DNA of 53,428 nt from Candidatus Udaeobacter sp. (GTDB lineage: Bacteria > Verrucomicrobiota > Verrucomicrobiia > Chthoniobacterales > UBA10450): assembly GCA_013372845.1 (NCBI GenBank), contig JAALOD010000006.1, positions 9,630 through 63,057 on the forward strand, read 5' to 3'. The notes beneath the pieces are model-generated. The model ran no database searches. It worked only from the letters and a program-made list of their open reading frames with translations, and was not told the origin of the DNA. This document shows positions 1 through 7,134 of the stretch, one piece after another; the stretch's first letter is position 1; each line of letters opens with the position of its first letter. A program made the position numbers and the translations under genes.

Positions 1-57
1 GACAACGCGTTCCACCTTCCTTTTTTCCTGCCGTCCAAATTCATGCGTTCGACTCAT
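1..57 (-). CDS. 5' end of a third operon gene, probably an ABC transporter ATPase (partial)
   Basis: An ATG on the minus strand at 57-55 overlaps the TGA of the HlyD-type gene (ATGA overlap) and opens 19 codons without a stop before the window ends, reading MSRTHEFGRQEKRKVERVV. The overlap mirrors the TetR/HlyD junction just upstream, so this is very probably the next operon gene. HlyD lipoprotein adaptors placed behind a TetR regulator (YbhG/YhiI type) are usually followed by an ABC ATPase and ABC-2 permease, so an ATPase is expected. That identity is inferred from context only, because no Walker motif falls within the window. Confidence 0.5.
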   Translation of the reverse strand, partial: MSRTHEFGRQEKRKVERVV

Positions 58-926
58 TTCACATTCGGAAAATAAACATCCGCAGCCATTCCGGCGCGCA
101 AACGATCGTCGTCGCTGGGCAAACGAACCTTCACCCCGAACACCTGTTTGATCCGGTCCGCGACGGTTTGCACGTTGCGCGGGGTAAACTCTGCCTGTCG
201 ATTCATCTGCTCCACAACCCCATCGAAATCCTTGCCCGGAAATGAATCGACACGGACGCGAACGTGCTCGCCGAGTTTAATCAAACCCAGCCACGATTCC
301 GGAACATAAACGCGCACCCAGAGATGTCCGGTTAATATCAGCGTGGCCGCTTCGCGATTCGCCGGCAGCACATCGCCGACTTTCACGCTGAGCACTTCAA
401 GAATGGAATCGGCCGGAGCGGTAACCTGCATTTCCGCCAGCTGGGCATCGATGTCGGCAAGTTGTGCCCGTGCCTGCGCGACACGCATCTTGGCTGCCGC
501 GACGTTTTTCTCCTGCGTTTTCGCAGAGCTGTCGGCCCGCTCAGCGTCACTTGAAGAAACGACTCTTCGCGTAAGTAAATCCTTCTGGCGGCGCGCTTCA
601 TCAATCAGGAACACCAATTGCGCCTGTTGTGCATCCGCGTCATGGAGTGCTGTGTCGATTTGCGCGTTGGCAAGATCGCGACGCGCTCGCAATTCCGACG
701 CATCCAGTTGTGCGATCAGTTGGCCTTCCCGCAGGTGATCGCCTTCCCAGGCTAAAATCTTTTCAACGCGTCCACTCATGCGCGGGCCCACATGCGCTTC
801 GTCCACTTCGATGGTTCCCGAAACCGCCCTTTCACGATTCCCGCAACCGGCGAGCAAGAGAAGTAACGTCAAAGCCCCCGCCGCACGCAACAGCTGTCGA
901 TGTTCACCAACGAATGACCGACTCAC
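54..926 (-). CDS. HlyD-family periplasmic adaptor lipoprotein (membrane fusion protein)
   Basis: A 290-residue protein with a lipoprotein signal (hydrophobic LTLLLLLAGC, lipobox Cys near residue 28), so probably anchored in a membrane facing the periplasm. It shows the adaptor pattern in order: a lipoyl half motif (SGTIEVDEAHVGPRMSGRV), a long coiled-coil hairpin at about residues 75-165, a second lipoyl half (VTAPADSILEVLSVKVGD), then a beta-barrel segment with VRVYVPESWLG. This matches the YbhG/YhiI type that joins an inner-membrane ABC or MFS pump to an outer-membrane channel. The start overlaps the stop of the TetR gene upstream, and its own stop overlaps the next ATG, so three genes are translationally coupled. 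The substrate is unknown; drug or toxic-compound export is the usual role of such TetR-linked pumps. Confidence 0.85.
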   Translation of the reverse strand: MSRSFVGEHRQLLRAAGALTLLLLLAGCGNRERAVSGTIEVDEAHVGPRMSGRVEKILAWEGDHLREGQLIAQLDASELRARRDLANAQIDTALHDADAQQAQLVFLIDEARRQKDLLTRRVVSSSDAERADSSAKTQEKNVAAAKMRVAQARAQLADIDAQLAEMQVTAPADSILEVLSVKVGDVLPANREAATLILTGHLWVRVYVPESWLGLIKLGEHVRVRVDSFPGKDFDGVVEQMNRQAEFTPRNVQTVADRIKQVFGVKVRLPSDDDRLRAGMAADVYFPNVK

Positions 927-1555
927 GCTTTTCGTCCCTTCGATGTCAGCGCGCCTTCGAGAACGATCTTAAGAATCCCGGAGAACCCTTCTTTCGGCAT
1001 CATCCCAAGCTCCTCCATCTTCGGCGGATTCATGATCGATTGAACCATCGCCAGCAAGATTTCGATGATCAGCTTGGCCGGAACATCCTTGCGCACCATT
1101 CCCGCTCGTTGCCCTTCGGCGAAAAATTTTCCGAAGTAGCGCTGGATTACCGCGGCCCGACGGCGTTCGACGAGTTTGAAAACGTCCGGCGCTTTCTGGC
1201 GCATATCGCGCACGAACGGCGGCTTAATTTCATCCAATTCGCGGTGCGTACCGGCCAACAACTCGCGCAAAGTCGCCGGGAAATCGTGCGGGTGCGCGCG
1301 CGTAACTTCCTTCAGCTTCGCTTCGACGCCTGCGAGTTTATCGGCCAGCACGGCCTCCAGCAGATCGAACTTGCCCGGAAAATGCGCGTAGAGCGTTTTC
1401 TTGCTAATGCCCAGCTCCTCCGCCAGATCGTCCATGGTCACACTGCGAAACCCGTGACTGAAAAAGTGGACCCGCGCAGCATCGACAATTCGCTGCCGGT
1501 TGGGGTCGCGCTTTCGGCTTCGCGGACGGGCCTTGTGTGCCGGTTTCATGTCCAC
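923..1555 (-). CDS. TetR/AcrR-family transcriptional regulator
   Basis: A 210-residue protein with an N-terminal TetR DNA-binding domain at about residues 18-65. The helix-turn-helix reads VTMDDLAEELGISKKTLYAHF, the canonical signature. The C-terminal part is the divergent ligand-binding/dimerisation region. The N-terminus is rich in Arg/Lys, common in this family. It is the first gene of the operon with the HlyD adaptor (4-bp overlap) and is presumably its local repressor. A perfect 9-bp inverted repeat lies 20 bp upstream of the start and encloses a -10-like hexamer, which supports autoregulation. The inducer cannot be read from the sequence. Confidence 0.9.
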   Translation of the reverse strand: MDMKPAHKARPRSRKRDPNRQRIVDAARVHFFSHGFRSVTMDDLAEELGISKKTLYAHFPGKFDLLEAVLADKLAGVEAKLKEVTRAHPHDFPATLRELLAGTHRELDEIKPPFVRDMRQKAPDVFKLVERRRAAVIQRYFGKFFAEGQRAGMVRKDVPAKLIIEILLAMVQSIMNPPKMEELGMMPKEGFSGILKIVLEGALTSKGRKA

Positions 1556-1574
1556 GGTAGTCTTATCACAATGC

Positions 1575-1602
1575 GGAAACTAATCCAGTATATTTAGTTT
1601 CC
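1575..1602. promoter_or_regulatory. TetR operator palindrome overlapping a -10-like element
   Basis: The sequence holds GGAAACTAA, a 10-bp spacer and TTAGTTTCC: a perfect 9-bp inverted repeat spanning 28 bp. On the minus strand the spacer contains TATACT (positions 1592-1587), close to the sigma70 -10 consensus. The site ends 20 bp before the TetR start codon. Its size and symmetry fit a TetR dimer site, and its place would block transcription of the TetR-HlyD operon. Binding is inferred. Confidence 0.7.
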
Positions 1603-1663
1603 AAGTCGGGGTGTCGACTTTTGATGTATCACTCTTTACCCAGTCTGGTGTAAACTGGAAGTG

Positions 1664-1803
1664 TTTGGCTCTGTTGAAAGGCTCCCCTTCGTGTCATGTC
1701 GAGCGCAGTCGAGACATCTCTTACTTCTTATGCCCCTTGACTAGAGAGGATCAGAGATTCCTCGACTCCGCTCGGAATGACAGACGTTGTCAACAGAGCC
1801 AAA
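1664..1803. mobile_element. MITE-like element with perfect 14-bp terminal inverted repeats
   Basis: TTTGGCTCTGTTGA at 1664-1677 is matched exactly by its reverse complement TCAACAGAGCCAAA at 1790-1803. The 140-bp body encodes no convincing protein and is largely filled by one copy of the interspersed palindrome described at 1692-1782. The end sequence resembles IS termini of the GGCTCTGTTG type (for example in the IS6 group), so this may be a non-autonomous element moved by such a transposase. No target-site duplication is obvious and no transposase gene is in the window. Confidence 0.55.
1692..1782. repeat. Interspersed palindromic repeat family 1, copy A
   Basis: The left arm contains GTCGAGCGCAGTCGAGACAT and the right arm contains TTCCTCGACTCCGCTCGGAA, ending TGACA. 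The arms form a long imperfect hairpin bounded by TGTCAT and ATGACA. Related copies lie at 7014-7124, 8361-8459, 9426-9543, 16270-16373 and 17009-17092, always between genes or at gene edges. Confidence 0.85.
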
Positions 1804-1835
1804 ATCCAAAGCCATCCTAAATCGATTACGCACTA

Positions 1836-2258
1836 ATGAGAGCCGGTTACTCAGGAACACCGCTACCGCAAAAGCTCGGAATCAAACCGGGGCTCACCGT
1901 GGTCACAATCAACGCGCCGATAAACTATCGTCGATTGCTCGGTACAATTCCCGAAGGCGTAGCTTTCTCGGATCGCTTGAAAGCGGATTCGAGTTTTGTC
2001 CACATTTTCGTCAAGAAGCGCAGCGAATTGGAGAAGCGATTGTCCATCTTGCGCGAGAAAATCGCGGACACGGGAACGGTTTGGGTTTCCTGGCCAAAAA
2101 GATCGGCCGGCGTGCCTACCGACGTGACGGAAGATGTGGTTCGCGCTGTCGCGCTGCCGCTCGGATTCGTCGATGTAAAAGTGTGCGCCATTGATGAAAC
2201 CTGGTCGGGATTAAAATTAATGGTTCGCCGCACAAATCGAAAACCAGCAGCCAAATGA
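1836..2258 (+). CDS. DUF3052 domain-containing protein
   Basis: A 140-residue soluble protein that fits the DUF3052 family by length and layout: an N-terminal YSGTPLPQKLGIKPG segment like the start of a Rossmann-type fold, a DFVHIF-like strand here reading SSFVHIFVKKRSELEK, and a central WVSWPKRSAGVPTDVTEDVVR block followed by a C-terminal ETWSGLKLMVRR. The function of the family is unknown. ATG 1836 is chosen because the conserved segment begins two codons later. A competing frame at 1787-2194 lacks this similarity. The TGA overlaps the ATG of the next gene (ATGA), so the two are coupled. Confidence 0.8.
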   Translation: MRAGYSGTPLPQKLGIKPGLTVVTINAPINYRRLLGTIPEGVAFSDRLKADSSFVHIFVKKRSELEKRLSILREKIADTGTVWVSWPKRSAGVPTDVTEDVVRAVALPLGFVDVKVCAIDETWSGLKLMVRRTNRKPAAK

Positions 2259-2728
2259 AGGCGCACGTTTTTTTGTTTGGCGTTTTCATGATCGCGACTG
2301 GTATCGCAGCGGAGCGTTGGTCGCCCGACAAGTTCTACTCTATTGTTCCACCAGCCGACTGGAGGCACAGCGAGTCGATAACGACCGCTGACTCTAGTTA
2401 CGCGTTCACATCACCAGACGGACAGTCAGAAGTTCGCGTCTCAGCCACTTACCATCTCAACCTGCCCGATGTTCTGCCAGAAGACGTACTAGACCTCGCA
2501 TTCCCAAACGAACGCGGACTGGCAGCGGTAGAGCGCATCCGCGGGAAGGAATGGGATGGCTTGCGGCGCGAGTATACGAATGCACAGCACACGAAACACT
2601 GGTTAGGCATAACAGCGCGCCGTGGCTCCACAGCCGTGTTGCTAACGATGGTAGCTTCTGAAAAAGATTTTGAGCACTACCGCGCTAAATTCGAAGCTGT
2701 CAGTCAGTCTCTTGAGCTTGGGAAGTGA
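2255..2728 (+). CDS. Secreted protein of unknown function (PsbP/DUF1795-like fold possible)
   Basis: A 157-residue protein with a short N-terminal hydrophobic signal (VFLFGVFMIATGIAA, likely cleaved near residue 19), so probably exported. The mature part has the pattern FYSIVPPADWRHSE, YAFTSPDGQSEVRVS and a C-terminal HYRAKFEAVSQSL. This resembles small PsbP/DUF1795-like proteins, which share an 'F.i..P..W....' opening and a terminal 'f..i..Sl' helix. That comparison is from memory and weak. It is coupled to the DUF3052 gene by a 4-bp overlap; what joins them is unknown. Confidence 0.65.
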   Translation: MKAHVFLFGVFMIATGIAAERWSPDKFYSIVPPADWRHSESITTADSSYAFTSPDGQSEVRVSATYHLNLPDVLPEDVLDLAFPNERGLAAVERIRGKEWDGLRREYTNAQHTKHWLGITARRGSTAVLLTMVASEKDFEHYRAKFEAVSQSLELGK

Positions 2729-2731
2729 AAC

Positions 2732-4009
2732 CTAACCAAGCGGTGGCGCAACCGGCTGGCCAGCGCGTTTGAAACGCAAAAGCTCAATCGACAATCCGAT
2801 AAACAGCAGCAGTGTCGCAAAAAATGTATTCCCATAAAGCTGCGCGCCACGTGGGAATGCTAACCCGAGAGCGAGTAGCGCGAGCGCTGCCAAGGTCCAC
2901 CACAAAACAGCCGAGCCTTTTTCGATGAGAACTCGCTGCGTTATTACCGCGAACGGCAGCATGAGCCAGGAATAGAAGTAGCCGAACGAAAGCGGCGTGA
3001 GCATCAGCATCAGCAAAAGGAGCAAAGCAAATTCGATGGCATCGCTCTCCGCCGTTCGCGTATCGCGGTCGGGCATCACCGCGATAAACACGATGCCAAG
3101 TGCCAAGGCGGCGCTAATGATGATCGCGTTGACAACTGGAAAGCTAAGATCAGCAAGATTTACATAAACTGGTTTGTGCGGAGCGGATGCGGCATCCGCA
3201 TCGACGCGGCGAAGCAAGCGATTGCTCACACCGATAAGGGATTGATTCTTCCAAGTGTAACTGCGCATCGGGCGCTGCCCAACGGTGACTTCGCTGTATT
3301 TTAACATTCCCGCGCTCCACTTCTCGAGGTCGTGCCAGGCTCGTTCAAATCCTCGAAACGGCGCAGGCAAGATGAGAAGCAGAAATACAAGTGTCGCGAC
3401 GAGACTAATGGCTGCTTTCCAGTAACGCCGGTAAACCAGATAAATGATGGCAAGTACTGGAAACGCTTTGATCGCGGCGGCAACTGCAATCAGACCGCCA
3501 CCGACAATTTCGCGTTCTGCTCGGAGGGCAACGAAAGCGCCAACGATCAGCGCGAGCAAAACAAGGTTGGGCTGGCCAAGGTGGTAGCTCGACCAGATGT
3601 AAACAACCACCAGCAGACTTGGAATGAGATATAGCCACGGATTTATTTTGCCGCGCTGGCCCGTAGCGAGAATGGCGCTCAGTTTTGCGCTGCAAAACCA
3701 GGCCGCGGAGTTGATCGCAACCAGAAGAAAAATCAATCCTTCCTGCCCAAGCAGACTCGCGCCCGCCAGAAAAAGCGCGCATGCGGGCGGGTACATGAAA
3801 TCGTATTTCCCGGCCCGGAAATAATAGATTTCGTCACCAGCCAGCACATGTTTGCCGGTGGCGTACCAGAGTTCGTAATCAAAGATGGTGTGACCACGGA
3901 GGTACCGCAGGAGGGGGAGCACGGAAAAGACGGTGGCCGTTACGACAAAGAGCAACACGAGAGAGCTCGCTGCTCGCGATCTGTCTAGTCGCAGGTTAAA
4001 GACTCGCAC
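2732..4009 (-). CDS. GT87-like polytopic membrane glycosyltransferase
   Basis: A 425-residue integral membrane protein with roughly ten hydrophobic segments. Near residues 44-75 it carries the first-loop pattern seen in GT87/DUF2029 enzymes: an acidic site (FDYELWYATGKHVLAG), then IYYFRAGKYDFMYPPACAL. These enzymes are GT-C fold transferases that use polyprenyl-phosphate sugars to build cell-envelope glycans. The acceptor here cannot be predicted. It converges tail-to-tail with the secreted-protein gene, with only 3 bp between the stops. The ORF start at 4009 puts a basic cytoplasmic N-terminus before the first membrane helix, as expected. Confidence 0.75.
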   Translation of the reverse strand: MRVFNLRLDRSRAASSLVLLFVVTATVFSVLPLLRYLRGHTIFDYELWYATGKHVLAGDEIYYFRAGKYDFMYPPACALFLAGASLLGQEGLIFLLVAINSAAWFCSAKLSAILATGQRGKINPWLYLIPSLLVVVYIWSSYHLGQPNLVLLALIVGAFVALRAEREIVGGGLIAVAAAIKAFPVLAIIYLVYRRYWKAAISLVATLVFLLLILPAPFRGFERAWHDLEKWSAGMLKYSEVTVGQRPMRSYTWKNQSLIGVSNRLLRRVDADAASAPHKPVYVNLADLSFPVVNAIIISAALALGIVFIAVMPDRDTRTAESDAIEFALLLLLMLMLTPLSFGYFYSWLMLPFAVITQRVLIEKGSAVLWWTLAALALLALGLAFPRGAQLYGNTFFATLLLFIGLSIELLRFKRAGQPVAPPLG

Positions 4010-4029
4010 GCCGTTCCTCTAGCACATCT

Positions 4030-4120
4030 AAAAGCGGCAGAACACTGCCGCACTCCAAAACGTAGCCGCTTTCGGAAGCGCACATTACGCCCTTGCGTTT
4101 TGGGGTGCTCCGCCGCTTTT
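4030..4120. repeat. Interspersed palindromic repeat, family 3
   Basis: AAAAGCGGC and GCACTCCAAAACG at the left are mirrored by CGTTTTGGGGTGC and GCCGCTTTT at the right, giving a long imperfect hairpin between the GT87 gene and gatA. It ends about 15 bp from the gatA stop and may also act as a transcript-end structure. It is unrelated in sequence to the family 1 repeats. Confidence 0.7.
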
Positions 4121-4135
4121 CACGCGACGCGCTCG

Positions 4136-5614
4136 TCACGCTTTGTGCGTGGCCGAGGCGATCGGCGGACGCGACTTGTGCCAGTCTGTGCTCTGCTCAT
4201 AGGCATGCGCGATTTGCAAAATGCGCGCTTCATCCAGCGGTTTGCCTAACAACTGCAAGCCGATCGGCAGGCGATGCCCGTCCACTTCAGCGAAACCGCA
4301 GGGTATGCTGATTCCGCAAATCCCAGCCAGATTCGCGGCGATGGTGAAGATATCGGCCAGATACATTTGCAACGGGTCTGCGGTGCGTTCGCCTAACTTG
4401 AATGCCGGCACTGGCGATGTCGGCGAAATCACTGCATCGACTTTCTCAAATGCTTTCGCGAAATCCTGGCGGATCAACTCCCGCACTTTCTGTGCGCGCA
4501 AATAATAGGCATCGTAATAGCCGGAGCTTAAAACGTAAGTCCCGAGAATAACTCGCCGTTTCACTTCCGGTCCGAAACCTTCCTCGCGCGTACGACCATA
4601 AAGATCGAGCACGTCTTTGGGATTTTCCGCTCGATATCCATAACGAACCCCATCAAAACGGGCCAGGTTCGCCGAGGCTTCCGCGGTGGCGAGAATATAA
4701 TAGACGGCGACCGCGTAATCGGTATGCGGCAATGAAACATCGACGATCTCTGCGCCTAACGAATTCATCTGTTTCACCGCGGCGTTAATCGCGGCTTTCA
4801 CCTGTGGGTCGGTCCCTTCGATCATGTATTCCTTCGGCACGCCCAACCTTATCCCGCGCAAATCGTTTCCGAGCTTGGCAGCGTAATCAGGCACGGGCTC
4901 GTTAAGAGAGGTAGAGTCTTGCGGATCATGCCCCGCGATCACGTTCATGATGAGTGCGGAGTCACGGACGGTTTTCGTCAATGGCCCGATTTGGTCGAGT
5001 GACGACGCAAACGCGACCAGACCGAAGCGCGAGACCCGGCCGTAGGTCGGTTTGAAACCGACCACGCCCGAAAGTGCAGCCGGTTGCCGAATGGAGCCGC
5101 CAGTATCGCTGCCCAATGCACCAAAGGCTGCGTCCGCGGCGACGGCCGCCGCCGAACCACCGCTGGATCCACCCGGCACGCGCGTTAAGTCCCACGGATT
5201 TCGAGTTAATTTCATGGCAGAATTCTCCGTGGACGAACCCATGGCAAACTCGTCCAAGTTGGTTTTGCCAAATGGAATTGCGCCCGCGGCGCGCAATTTT
5301 CGAATGACCGTCGCATCGTAGGTCGCCCGATAACCATGCAAAATCTTTGACCCACAGGTACACGGCTGACCCATCACATTGATGATGTCTTTGATCGCAA
5401 CCGGGATGCCGCCCAGCGGAAGATCGACATTCGCCTCCTCGGCCTCCTTGGCGGCAGCGTCCATGTCGAGAGAGAGATAAGCGCCGATTTCTCCATCCAC
5501 CGCTTCGACGCGGGCTCGCAGCGCATCGACGACTTCGCGCGCGGAAACTTCCCGGCGACGCAACATCGATTGCAGATCGGCGATGCTTAGCGCCGGAAGA
5601 TCCTTCTCCGTCAT
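4136..5614 (-). CDS. gatA: Asp-tRNA(Asn)/Glu-tRNA(Gln) amidotransferase subunit A
   Basis: A 492-residue amidase-signature enzyme that releases ammonia from glutamine and, with GatB and GatC, converts misacylated Glu-tRNA(Gln) or Asp-tRNA(Asn). The Ser-cisSer-Lys triad is visible: Lys75 in PVAIKD, Ser150 in PGGSSGGS and Ser174 in DTGGSIRQPA. Length and N-terminal LSIADLQSMLRRREVS are typical. The start overlaps the gatC stop by 4 bp. No gatB is in this window, so the third subunit must be encoded elsewhere. Confidence 0.95.
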   Translation of the reverse strand: MTEKDLPALSIADLQSMLRRREVSAREVVDALRARVEAVDGEIGAYLSLDMDAAAKEAEEANVDLPLGGIPVAIKDIINVMGQPCTCGSKILHGYRATYDATVIRKLRAAGAIPFGKTNLDEFAMGSSTENSAMKLTRNPWDLTRVPGGSSGGSAAAVAADAAFGALGSDTGGSIRQPAALSGVVGFKPTYGRVSRFGLVAFASSLDQIGPLTKTVRDSALIMNVIAGHDPQDSTSLNEPVPDYAAKLGNDLRGIRLGVPKEYMIEGTDPQVKAAINAAVKQMNSLGAEIVDVSLPHTDYAVAVYYILATAEASANLARFDGVRYGYRAENPKDVLDLYGRTREEGFGPEVKRRVILGTYVLSSGYYDAYYLRAQKVRELIRQDFAKAFEKVDAVISPTSPVPAFKLGERTADPLQMYLADIFTIAANLAGICGISIPCGFAEVDGHRLPIGLQLLGKPLDEARILQIAHAYEQSTDWHKSRPPIASATHKA

Positions 5615-5901
5615 TCTACGACTTTAGGGACGATAAAAAGATCGTTGGCCTTTCGGGGCGCATTGCTCAGCGCTTGTTCCGCCGTGAACCATTCGCTCGC
5701 CGCGTCCTCGCGGAAAACATTGAAAATGGGAAGCGCGTGCGCAGCTGCTTCGACGCGACTCACGTCCGCCTGGCGAAGTTTTTCAACGTACTTCAGCACA
5801 TCATCAAGTTGCTTCTGAAACGCGTTTCCCTCCTCTTCAGTGAGATTGATTCGCGCCAGCCTGGCGACGTACCCAACGTCGAGCTCCGAAGTCCCGGCCA
5901 T
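5611..5901 (-). CDS. gatC: Asp-tRNA(Asn)/Glu-tRNA(Gln) amidotransferase subunit C
   Basis: A 96-residue small subunit that stabilises GatA on GatB. The family pattern is clear: VGYVARLARINLTEEE at the N-terminus, then QLDDVLKYVEKL and a C-terminal DLFIVPKVVE (the 'f.vP.vve' ending). It is directly upstream of and overlaps gatA, and follows two coiled-coil membrane protein genes with a gap of about 10 bp, suggesting one transcript. Confidence 0.93.
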   Translation of the reverse strand: MAGTSELDVGYVARLARINLTEEEGNAFQKQLDDVLKYVEKLRQADVSRVEAAAHALPIFNVFREDAASEWFTAEQALSNAPRKANDLFIVPKVVE

Positions 5902-5910
5902 GATTGTTGC

Positions 5911-6267
5911 TTACGAATGCAGGTTGCTGATCAGCCAGATGAGTGCGACGGCAAGCGCCACCACAAGAAGGAGGAAAATGATTTGGCCTTCCCGTCGCTC
6001 TTTGCGCATCGAACGAGGGCGCCGGGAATTCCTGCTTTCGCCGATGGAGCCTCCGGCTTGCGCCGCAACTGAGACACGGAATCGTTTGTCGGTTCGATTA
6101 TCTTTTGGGCCTTGGTCCGCCCTGTTTTTCTCGATCAACGGCACTTTCGCAACAAGCCGTTCGAGTTTTTCGAGCCTCTCGCGCAGTTCCGCTTCCTGGC
6201 GTGCTATCTCTTCCTGCCTGCGGCGAAGCGGCGGGCTGGACTTGGGCGAACGACGAAACATCGTCAT
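5911..6267 (-). CDS. Small tail-anchored coiled-coil membrane protein
   Basis: The ORF track opens this at 6357, but the likely start is the ATG at 6267-6265 (MTMFRRSPK), giving 118 residues. This ATG shares one base with the stop of the gene upstream (TGATG), and residues before it look non-coding. Layout: a basic N-terminus, a heptad-rich helix (ARQEAELRERLEKLERLVAKV), a linker rich in Arg/Ser, and a hydrophobic segment at the extreme C-terminus (IIFLLLVVALAVALIWLI) that would leave only a few residues outside. That is a tail-anchor layout. No family is recognised. It lies 9 bp upstream of gatC, probably in one operon. Confidence 0.6.
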   Translation of the reverse strand: MTMFRRSPKSSPPLRRRQEEIARQEAELRERLEKLERLVAKVPLIEKNRADQGPKDNRTDKRFRVSVAAQAGGSIGESRNSRRPRSMRKERREGQIIFLLLVVALAVALIWLISNLHS

Positions 6268-6887
6268 CACTTGCTCGCCAACCAAATGAAAAGAGCAAGG
6301 GCAATGGCACCAAAGATAATCAGCGGCAAAGTGAGTGCGACGCCAATCTGGAACCACTGAGAAAATGAACGTCCGTCGTTGCTCTCGTAAGAATCGGTCC
6401 CGACGTCTGGCAGTGACGCGTCGCCTTCATTTCCACCCGCCGCATGCAACCGGCTGCGTTGCTCGTTGTACACTGTGCGCGCCTCGTCCACCGTGCTCAA
6501 AGCCCGGCTCAATTCCTTGTGTAGATCGGAGGGATTCCAACTTTTTGGATCGATCGCTTCAATCAATTCCAAATGCTGACCGAAACTCTCCCGGGCCGCG
6601 CGGATCTGCTCGAGCCGGCTTTGTGCGTTGTACGCCTCACGCTCCAGGACCACGAGCGAGCGGGTCAGTTTATCGGCCATCTCCGAGCGGCCGTGCTCCA
6701 ATTCGTCCTGGCGACGACTTAGTTCTTCCAGTTCGCGCTTTTGTTTCTCGATCTGCTCTTGCTGGCGTTTGAGCTGGAGAAGTTGCTCCTGCGCCTTCTG
6801 CACTTGCGAATCCAGATGCTCGGGAGAATTGGCTTCGTCCTCGCTCAGTTCGAGCATTTGTTCAACCGGTCGAATTTTTTCTGCCAT
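6267..6887 (-). CDS. Tail-anchored coiled-coil protein of unknown function
   Basis: A 206-residue protein. Residues about 30-135 form a strongly predicted coiled coil rich in Glu, Gln, Lys and Arg (QLKRQQEQIEKQKRELEEL). A polar linker follows, then one C-terminal membrane helix (LPLIIFGAIALALFIWL) ending three residues before the stop. There is no signal peptide, so the coiled coil should face the cytoplasm. The next gene encodes a smaller protein of the same layout and overlaps by one base, so the two may form a hetero-oligomer. No similarity to a named family is recognised. Confidence 0.65.
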   Translation of the reverse strand: MAEKIRPVEQMLELSEDEANSPEHLDSQVQKAQEQLLQLKRQQEQIEKQKRELEELSRRQDELEHGRSEMADKLTRSLVVLEREAYNAQSRLEQIRAARESFGQHLELIEAIDPKSWNPSDLHKELSRALSTVDEARTVYNEQRSRLHAAGGNEGDASLPDVGTDSYESNDGRSFSQWFQIGVALTLPLIIFGAIALALFIWLASK

Positions 6888-7013
6888 GACAAATCAGGAC
6901 TCGCCGTCCGGCTCGCTGAGCGCCATATTAAATGCCTCACTTGAGAATTCCAGATATTTTCGTTAAGCACCCGCGAAAATTTTCGTCTCAACATTTGTTC
7001 AGTCGCTACAGCG

Positions 7014-7124
7014 TGTCATCCCGAACGAAGTGAGGGACCTGCGCCTGCGACGTTTGCGTCACCCTACGGAATCAGCGTAATTGGTCATTCTGCGGGAGGT
7101 CCCTCGCTACCGCTCGGGATGACA
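7014..7124. repeat. Interspersed palindromic repeat family 1, diverged copy F
   Basis: Left arm TGTCATCCCGAACGAAGTGAGGGACCT pairs with the right arm AGGTCCCTCGC...GCTCGGGATGACA around an unrelated centre of about 50 bp. It shares the TGTCAT/ATGACA boundaries of the other family 1 copies but has a GGGACCTCC core instead of GGAATCTCT. It fills the gap between the coiled-coil gene and the methyltransferase gene. Confidence 0.75.
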
Positions 7125-7134
7125 TTTGAGCGTG

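Noticed and set aside
629-1597. 322-codon plus-strand ORF opposite the HlyD and TetR genes
   Set aside because: It is the complement of two well-supported overlapping genes and shows no domain; Arg/His-rich composition is typical of antisense shadow frames.
1664-1803. CRISPR or phage attachment interpretation of the repeat-rich gaps
   Set aside because: Repeats are inverted and dispersed, with no regular spacers, no cas genes, and no integrase in the window.
1611-1820. 69-codon plus ORF across the MITE-like element
   Set aside because: It translates the inverted-repeat element and has no independent support.
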